Origin: Prorocentrum cordatum
Taxonomy: Eukaryota; Sar; Dinophyceae; Prorocentrales; Prorocentraceae
DNA: 64,000 bases
Direction: 5' to 3'
Assembly: GCA_963575745.1 (NCBI GenBank)
Contig: CAUYUJ010017660.1
Span: 75,001 to 139,000, forward strand
Below, in pieces: positions 57,750 through 64,000 of this stretch (position 1 is its first letter; every line of letters begins with the position of its first letter). The translations under genes and the position numbers were made by a program. The notes under the pieces are model-generated. The model did no database searches. It saw nothing but the letters and a program-made list of their open reading frames with translations, and was not told the DNA's origin.

Positions 57750-59105
57750 CGTTACGAACAATTGCTTATGGTTGGGTCCTTCGCCAGGATAATCTGTGTA
57801 AGGGTCAGCGCCCACACTGCGATATGCGCTCCAAGGACGTCACGGTGGATGTTGGCCATGTTATTGAATGCTTTAACACCTACACGCCTGAAGTCGAGTC
57901 GGCCCCATCTAGGGCCTGCGGTTCCGCTTCTTGACGGTGGCGTGCCGTCCGTGACGAGTCTGCAGTGTTGCGCCCGTGACAGTGAAGTTCAAGCTGGGAA
58001 AGGGGGGGCGGCCACCCCCTGCGTCTTAGCACTTGCCCTATGCACGCAATGCTTTGCAGCTGTTTGCGCGGGCGGTGCGCGTGTATAGGTGCTGTGATTT
58101 TTCCTTTGCTAGGGGCTGGCCTGAGCGGGCAGGAGATTCGCTGTCTTTCGTGCCGCGTGTCGCTGACTCGTCCCTCTCTGCTTTCAGGGGCAAGGCCTGC
58201 GCGGGGGGGGGGGGGGCGTGTGCTCCCTCCGCATGCCGCTGACCTGCCTGCCCTTTGGGGCTTCTGCGGGTCTCTGCTGTCGGCCTCCTAATAGGCGCTC
58301 CGCCAGCACCCGCCGCGAGCCGCAATGAGGTCTTCGCGCTCGCTGCTAGCTTCGCGTTGCGCAGTCTCGCGCAGGTAGTAGCTTGAGCCTTTTGCGCTCG
58401 GATGCTCCTCCCTCCGTAGCGTTCGAGTTTTTCCAAGCCTCGGCTGGGGTCTGGAGGCGGCGGCGTAGGGCGAAAAAAGAATGTCGTTGATGCGGGGGGT
58501 ATAGTCTATATTGAGGTGTTGAGTGGGCTAGCCAGTGTCAGTGGTGGATGGGGCCCTCAAGTGAAAGCATGTGTGAGAGAGATAGGTTTGCACAAGACAG
58601 TATTGCATGGATGCGCGTATGGACTGACAGATAGGAAGGGGATTTTCATGAAGAAACCATGGGCCATTGCTTCCACATCTGACCTTTCGACCAGTGGTTT
58701 GGGGAGGAAGTCTGGTGGCACGCATGCGCACGTGGAGGCGCGCGGTAAGGATTGCAAACTTGCGGAGGAGTACACAGTGAGTTTGCAGAACAAATTCATG
58801 TTGTACTTGCGCGCGCGGCATCGCAATCCTCCCTTGATCTTTCCTCGCCTCATCATGATGTATGCGCTGCTGCCGTTTTCGCTCATGAGCGGGGGCGGGG
58901 CCGCCGTCCGCTGTGCCCCCCACCGGCGGAGCCATCGCGCAGCCGCGGCTGCTTCCCCTTCGAAGGCAGCGGGCATCAGCCCATAGCCTCTCGGTCGCGC
59001 ACCGATCCTGGACGACAGATTCTTGGCGTCTGACCGGGGAGGAAATGTGGTTCTCTATGCAAAACAACAAGATGCAGGTACCTCGCTGGGGTCACCTGGG
59101 CGCAT
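57750..59105. other. Intergenic region, no supported gene
   Basis: Mixed composition with G-runs at 58201-58212. CTCTCTGCTTTCAGGGG (about 58175-58191) resembles a splice acceptor, but no coding exon follows. The frame at 58516-58986 (+) has no recognisable domain. Confidence 0.45.
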
Positions 59106-59108
59106 TCC

Positions 59109-59411
59109 ATGGCGGCCCCAGTGGACGAGAAGAACCCGGCCAGTGAGCACAAGAAGAAGCCGGTGACAGCGCGGCCGAGATAATGTTACGAGAACGCAGA
59201 TTGCTCAGATCATTGTTGCCGGACTTGTCATGGTGACGATAGTTATACTCATGAAAATGGTTGTCTTATGTGTGAGTTCGCCCCGGATATCCCGAGCACG
59301 ATAGCAAAAGGGGTTGCCGAGAAACTGGGGATAAGCGACTCCCGAACGGCAAAGCCGCTAGGGCAGCTCAAAGGCTTGGTTACATACGCAACGTTACGGT
59401 ACCCAAGTTGA
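59109..59411 (+). pseudogene. Cys/His-rich hypothetical fragment with in-frame stop
   Basis: From ATG 59109 a Lys-rich start (MAAPVDEKNPASEHKKKPV) runs to TAA 59181-59183. The same frame then continues CYENADCSDHCCRTCHGDDS, NGCLMCEFAPDIP and TAKPLGQLKGLVTYATLRY to TGA 59409. The Cys/His cluster suggests a metal-binding module. Family unknown. Confidence 0.4.
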
Positions 59412-59521
59412 TCAATTTCGAGATGGTTGTTACGGAGTGGAAGGATGTTCAGTCGAAGAAACGAGTCATTCCGAGCCAAGGGTGGTCATCAACAAGAAGA
59501 CCGATGTTGAATTGAAATGCG

Positions 59522-59878
59522 CGTACCACTTGGAACCAGAAGAAGAAGAAGGACAATCATTTCTTTGTGGCGAGGATGCAGCAAATGCCTCGTGGACGGT
59601 GGACACAGCAGGTTGCGGTGACTCGGAATGATAACAAGTATTCTCGGACTGACAACATGGCTGGTATATTCAACGAGGATTTGAAGACATCCCACGAATC
59701 AGTTATTCAGAGATTGTATAATATAATGTCTGTGGAGCCATGGGTTGTCTTCTGGGTAGCCTGGGAACAGGACTCACGAGGCAATTTCAGGAGCAACTTT
59801 GATGGTCCTCCCCCGGATCTCTCGCAAATCAAGGAATGGCAATATTCCAGTCCCATGCTGACCCGAGCACGACGCTGA
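59522..59878 (+). pseudogene. Hypothetical fragment, likely continuation
   Basis: A forward frame reads NQKKKKDNHFFVARMQQMPR and on through TRNDNKYSRTDNMAGIFNED to IKEWQYSSPM, ending in TGA. It probably belongs to the same decayed gene as 59109-59411, after a frame change. No known domain. Confidence 0.4.
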
Positions 59879-60054
59879 AATCTAGATTCTACACAGGGCC
59901 TCTGGGGCACCAAAGAATAGGCCTGCCCGATTTTGTGATCACAGGGAAATAATTTGACCAGTTCTGGGGACCGCTAGACGCACAAACATGAGGGGCGCAG
60001 GATGTTTCGTCACGATAAGAAACCATTGACCGACGCGCGGATCAAGTTGTCTTC

Positions 60055-60804
60055 ATGAATATTTGGGGACCATCCAGGAACATGCCTCCACGCGGCGCAG
60101 CCGTTGATGGATGGGGTACTCATTTTACGCTCCCAGTTGTCAGAGGAGATCCCGGCGCAAATGTACATGTAGTTGCGCTAGCGCTGACTGAGGAGGCCCT
60201 GGATAGGCACCTCGCATGGAAGGAGTTGCAGGAATGACCCCGAACCAAAAGGACCAGACTTCACTCGGCGGCGCAGCCGTCCGAGCGAGGAGGGCCGCCC
60301 ACAAAAGAGAACAGCTTTCTAACTCAAGAGACGAACCCTCTGCAGAAGCGATTGTGCGATGTCGAAGGATCGAGGCCAGCCAAGGCTGCCGCGGTCGGGG
60401 AGACCACCCGCGCTGAGGAGAGAACGATTTCTTTTGAAACCTCGATTTCCGATGCGCCCGTGAATGCACCGTTGGGGGGCGGTTCCTCGGGCTCTGGTGC
60501 CGCGACTGGCGCTCCGAGCGGAAATGCTGCCTGCAATTTTCCTTCCGCCGGCGCAGCGGGGGGTCGGGGAACGTCGTCTGGATCGGGATCCCGCGGTGGA
60601 AACACCGGGCGGAATCCTGGCGCACCCAATGGGGGTGGGGGCGGTGGCCCACCTCAGGGTCCGGGCCCACCTTCATTTCCTATTTCGGGAGGAACGGGCG
60701 GCGAGTCTGACCCGCCCTACTTGGCGCGTGGCACACGGAATGTGTTGCAACACAGGGAGCAGACAGGGGCCGGCGCAGCCGCGTCCCTGAATGACGCCGC
60801 CTGA
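60055..60804 (+). pseudogene. Gly-rich hypothetical frame with one in-frame TGA
   Basis: One frame of 250 codons from ATG 60055 (MNIWGPSRNMPPRGAAVDGW) to TGA at 60802-60804, interrupted only by TGA 60235-60237. The first 60 codons contain LPVVRGDPGANVHVVALALT; the rest is charged and then very Gly/Pro-rich. It includes four CGGCGCAG-type motifs read as Gly-Ala-Ala. No function is assigned. Confidence 0.4.
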
Positions 60805-60824
60805 AGGATCAGCGTGGTTAGTAA

Positions 60825-61088
60825 GTGTTATCGTGAGTTATAACCATGTTATAACTATGTTTTAAGTTTACTATAGGTATGTATAATTTGTTATATCTAG
60901 GCTACGAACTTACGAACTTCGTTAACTTGGTCTCTCTAGTTAAGTATAGTTACGCGGAGTTAGAACAATTAGCAACTCTGCTAACTTTTAACATATGTTG
61001 GAACAACGATGGCGTGCAGGCTGTTTTTTTGTTCCATAGTGTATACGTTTTTTTTTTTTTATTTAAAAATATCCAACAAATATGTTGC

Positions 61089-61124
<36 letters not shown>

Positions 61125-61290
61125 TTTATATACGTATATAGCCTGGCGTTGCTAGAGTTTTGCTTGGCTCTCCCACCATCGAGGGTGCGATCGATGCAAT
61201 GCATTTGTGGATTTCGAAGGGTGTATGTTGCAAGATTGCAATGTTCCTTTGCATATATGCATGCACCGCATAGGCTCTTGACTCAACAAA
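60825..61290. other. AT-rich island with GTTATAAC palindromes and a T40 run
   Basis: AT-rich sequence in an otherwise GC-rich window. GTTATAAC occurs twice close together (about 60835-60855), and GTTAAC/TTAACT motifs recur to 60990. There is a T-run near 61050, and 40 consecutive T at 61092-61131. Confidence 0.8.
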
Positions 61291-63809
61291 GGTGGTTTCC
61301 ACGCGCGGCGTCGTGACCTCCAAGCGCGAACTGCACATGCAGAATGTTGTGGGGGAGATGCAGCAGATCAAGGCTGCATATGAGCAGCCAGACGCCCCCG
61401 TTGTTTCTTTGTTCGAGGAGGTATGCGCCATAGCGCAGCGGAGCGGCATCGATTGCATCAGGCTGGAGGGGATTCATAGCAAATACATGTTCGTATGCAT
61501 GGAAAACAGGTATGGGAATGGGGTTGTCCCGAGCGATGTGCTAGATCTTATCGTAAAATATTCAGGAACGGTTTCAAGAATTCGGCCCTTCAACATCCAG
61601 TGCACATGGACTTGCAAACAGGCTCGGCGGAATATGAGAAGGTCAAAGCGTTCAACGATACGATAATGAAAGATTATGCTGGTCAGGTGCCCTTATGAAT
61701 GCGAAGCTAAATTCGCAAGCTACACGCGTGGACATACAAGCATGGGGTTGCGTTGCTTATGCGCAGAAGTTCCCGTGCCGCAGAAACAGTCATAACGATT
61801 CGACAGGATTTCACAATATGGGTTTCTTTCAATGAAGAGGTTGAGGGAAGCGCAGCCCGACTACGCAAAGGCTTGCGATGAGGGCATTGAATGGAAGGTC
61901 TTTCGGTATGAATTTGTCAAACCGCTCCCCTGGACTTCAAACCTTGCTCAGGAAGCCGGCAGCGCGGGACAGCAGATCGCGCGTTGCGAGTCCCGATGGA
62001 GCCCGAAGTTCAAGATCGCATCCATTGCGAACCGTTTGGCTAACCAAGGAGGCAAGATCGACTGGCCCAGGGCCATTAAAGAGGCGACTCGCGCGGGTTC
62101 CCTCTTCCTCGGGGAAATCGACGGATTGGTAACGTATGTGAAACAGGTGTCGGGTGGTGTGGGCGAGCCAATTTTCCTCGACGAATTGCGGGACTTCTCA
62201 CGGCAATTAACTGCCCAGTGCGTGGTCACAGGCGCCATGGCGAAGAGCCTCGCCGAAGTGAAGATCAAACGCGAGGGGGCTGCGGTGACATTCAAACGCG
62301 CATGCATGAAAGCCATGGCGGCCGCGAGTGGCAAGTACGCCAGGGGCGGCCATCATATGCTCTTAAGGCCAGGTGACGTGTCCGCGCTGTCGGGTGACAA
62401 GAAGGCTACACTTGTTCTGCGTGCGGATGGGTTCTTGCAGAAGGTGCGAGCGATCGCAAAACAAACAAGGCGTTGCGCCAGACACGCTCGCATACGGTAC
62501 CATCGTAGGGTTGACTGATGTTCGGGTCGTGCACTTCGTATTCAACAAACCTGATGAGCGATTGGGCAGCGCCAGGACTTTTCCAGATATTGGCGCCAGC
62601 TTCTGAACTGCGTTGGCAACGCATGTGGGCAAACCAGTGGAAAGCCCATGGGTGGTCAAGGCCGCTCCTGCAGAAGCGCCCAGAACGGCTACAAGCTCGG
62701 GTGTGAAGGAGTGTACTGCGACAGGCGCATGGTCCAACCAGGCAGATAAGTTGTCGGAGAGAGGCTTCGCGTCGAAAGCAAAGCTCTGCTTGGCGAGGGG
62801 TGACGACAGGGACAGCGTGTTCGAGTTCGTTGGGGTCGATGCGAAGGGTGTGAAGTTGATGATCGGGAGCAAGACAGTGGTTGAGAGCATTGACGAGATG
62901 CTAAATGGGAAGTACGTCTTGAGCACGACTAAGGACAGGGCAGCATGCGATCTCGTCGCAACCCGACCTTCAATTGTGTTGGCGACATCTCTCTCTATAT
63001 ATATACCCCCCCGTCCTCTGCTTCATCTGTCTCTCCATCTCTACATATCTCATTCTCCCCATCCCTCTCTCGTTCTCCCGCTCGCTCTCTGTCGATCTGT
63101 CCCCCGCTCTATGTACTTTTAACAATCCATTCATCATCCAGTGCTATGCCTCTCGCATGCCCCCCCCCCCCCCCGATCCCTCCCAGGAAACAATCGAAAA
63201 GTTTGCTGATCACGGCCCCGTGGTGAGCGTCGGCTGGCAGTGATCAGGTGAGGAGGCGGAAAATCAGAGTCGCCTTGGGCGACGTGTGCGCCCAGCATTC
63301 AGATTGCTTGAAAGGCATCGCTGGCGTAACATCGCCTGTTGCATATCGGTCTATCACTACCACGCGTGCATGCAAAGCAGGAGAGATAGTGCTTGTCCCA
63401 CTCACCGCGAGCATCGTCGTAAAGCAACCCAACGAAGACTCGCCAAACGGGAGCGTGTTTGTGAAGTCATACAAGGACCTCAAAGGCACCATTTTCAACG
63501 TCGTGTTGCTCCCCACTGGTGGCATGAAGATGCCCAGGGTGCAGGCGAATACGGGTGTAGGGCGGCTGGCAAAGGCCCCTGGCCCCTTAATCATTCCATT
63601 TTGGTCCGTGCAGGAGTCGGCTCCCGAACTCAATGCAAACATGAAGGTCGTGACCATGAAATCCGATGTGGTACCGTCTGTGTCTGTGCAGGTGCAACAA
63701 GAGCGACGTCGCGAAGGGAGACGCGCTGATCGCACCGCTGGCATCGCTTATGCCAAAGCGCAAGGCCGGGGATGCGCCTGCGCCCGCAGTGAAGAAGTCT
63801 AGGAAGTGA
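61290..63809 (+). CDS. Hypothetical multi-exon gene with basic C-terminal tail
   Basis: Forward coding is coherent in blocks. 61290 to about 61690 reads ELHMQNVVGEMQQIKAAYEQ and LDLIVK; a one-base gain in the A4 run near 61556 leads to FRNGFKNSALQHPVHMDLQ, and a CAG/GTGCCC donor follows near 61688. From about 61853, after acceptor GAAGCGCAG, comes DYAKACDEGIEWKVFRYEF to ADGFLQKVRAIA, with a one-base shift in the A4 run near 62459, then GVAPDTLAYGTIVGLTDVRV to TGA 62604-62606. The same frame continues with LATHVGKPVESPWVVK to about 62955. The last exon starts at 63248 after TGATCAG (RRRKIRVALGDVCAQHSDC). A shift near 63690 leads to the end PKRKAGDAPAPAVKKSRK and TGA 63807-63809, a tail typical of nuclear proteins. 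I do not recognise the family. Confidence 0.5.
62985..63225. repeat. Pyrimidine-rich (TCTC/CCCTC) intron sequence
   Basis: TCTCTATATATAT and CTCTCTC-rich sequence plus a C-run near 63161 lie between the last two coding blocks. Confidence 0.6.
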
Positions 63810-64000
63810 CGATGCATGCATACATCTATGCAGCACTTAAAAACATGTGTTCGATTGCAACCTGGCCATTTGCAAAACGTAGCTCCACCCTCCCATGTCG
63901 GCAAACGCATTGCCATGAGTTGTCGCTCACATACCGCGTGGACGTCGGCAGTCGTTGCCTTGTCTGCAGGCGTTTCCACTCGAGTTTTGTTTGCAATCGC
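63810..64000. other. Downstream sequence to window edge, nothing identified
   Basis: No coding or repeat structure recognised. Confidence 0.5.

Larger units (their letters stand above)
40976..60781 (+). repeat. Dispersed CGGCGCAGCCG motif
   Basis: Exact copies at about 40976-40986, 53029-53039, 54395-54405, 60093-60103, 60269-60279 and 60771-60781, all on the + strand, with near matches at 42365, 44225, 46591, 47531 and 60550. The motif is a 4-bp stem (CGGC/GCCG) with a GCA loop. In open frames it mostly reads Gly-Ala-Ala. Confidence 0.7.

Noticed and set aside
56928-57815. 295- and 237-codon minus-strand frames
   Set aside because: They run through the 75-bp tandem array, which lacks stop codons on both strands. 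Unit length is not a multiple of three and the frames rotate, so no protein repeat is kept.
58170-58200. Splice acceptor-like CTCTCTGCTTTCAGGGG
   Set aside because: No coherent coding follows on the + strand.

Overview
The window looks like nuclear DNA of a eukaryote with a large, gene-poor, repeat-rich, GC-rich genome. A dinoflagellate is the best guess. This is inferred from decayed Ty1/copia elements whose gag and reverse transcriptase resemble those I know from dinoflagellates, from GT-AG introns filled with trinucleotide repeats, and from very long low-complexity tracts. I found no spliced-leader sequence, rRNA, tRNA or CRISPR array, so the assignment is not proven.

Layout. 0.2-5.4 kb (+): a Pif1-like SF1B helicase gene with an N-terminal extension, frameshifted exactly at its Walker A motif. 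It carries a 17-base repeat read as Gly-Ala-Pro/Ser-Gln-Pro-Ala, and is followed by a free cluster of the same repeat and a dimeric satellite (5.67-6.10 kb). 8.4-13.3 kb (-): a multi-exon hypothetical gene whose introns hold GAC and ATC tracts and a near-perfect hairpin. 13.3-21.8 kb: no supported gene, but many minisatellites, foldbacks and a duplicated 0.4-kb segment. 21.8-27.6 kb (-): one or two hypothetical genes, one with an AT-hook and two well-defined GT-AG introns. 27.6-34.8 kb: repeats and foldbacks. 34.8-35.8 kb: a broken copia-type gag. 35.8-40.2 kb: GC-rich sequence with ambiguous open frames on both strands and a perfect 93-bp palindrome. 40.2-54.9 kb (+): a large, decayed Ty1/copia-type element (gag, protease, integrase, reverse transcriptase, RNase H, plus a downstream frame) in which about 2.4 kb of gag-protease is tandemly triplicated. 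55.2-57.7 kb: a stack of unrelated tandem arrays. 59.1-60.8 kb: decayed hypothetical frames. 61.3-63.8 kb (+): a further hypothetical gene with a lysine-rich tail.

The non-mobile genes share one feature. Their frames are coherent over hundreds of codons but are broken by single-base indels, often in short homopolymers, and sometimes by single in-frame stops. Either these loci are young pseudogenes or the underlying assembly has residual homopolymer errors. I cannot separate the two without raw reads or RNA.

The most unusual signals are the phase-locked 17-mer of the helicase locus, a second short dispersed motif (CGGCGCAGCCG) in the right half of the window, the perfect 46-bp-arm palindrome at 37.7 kb, several long foldbacks, and the internal triplication of the retroelement.
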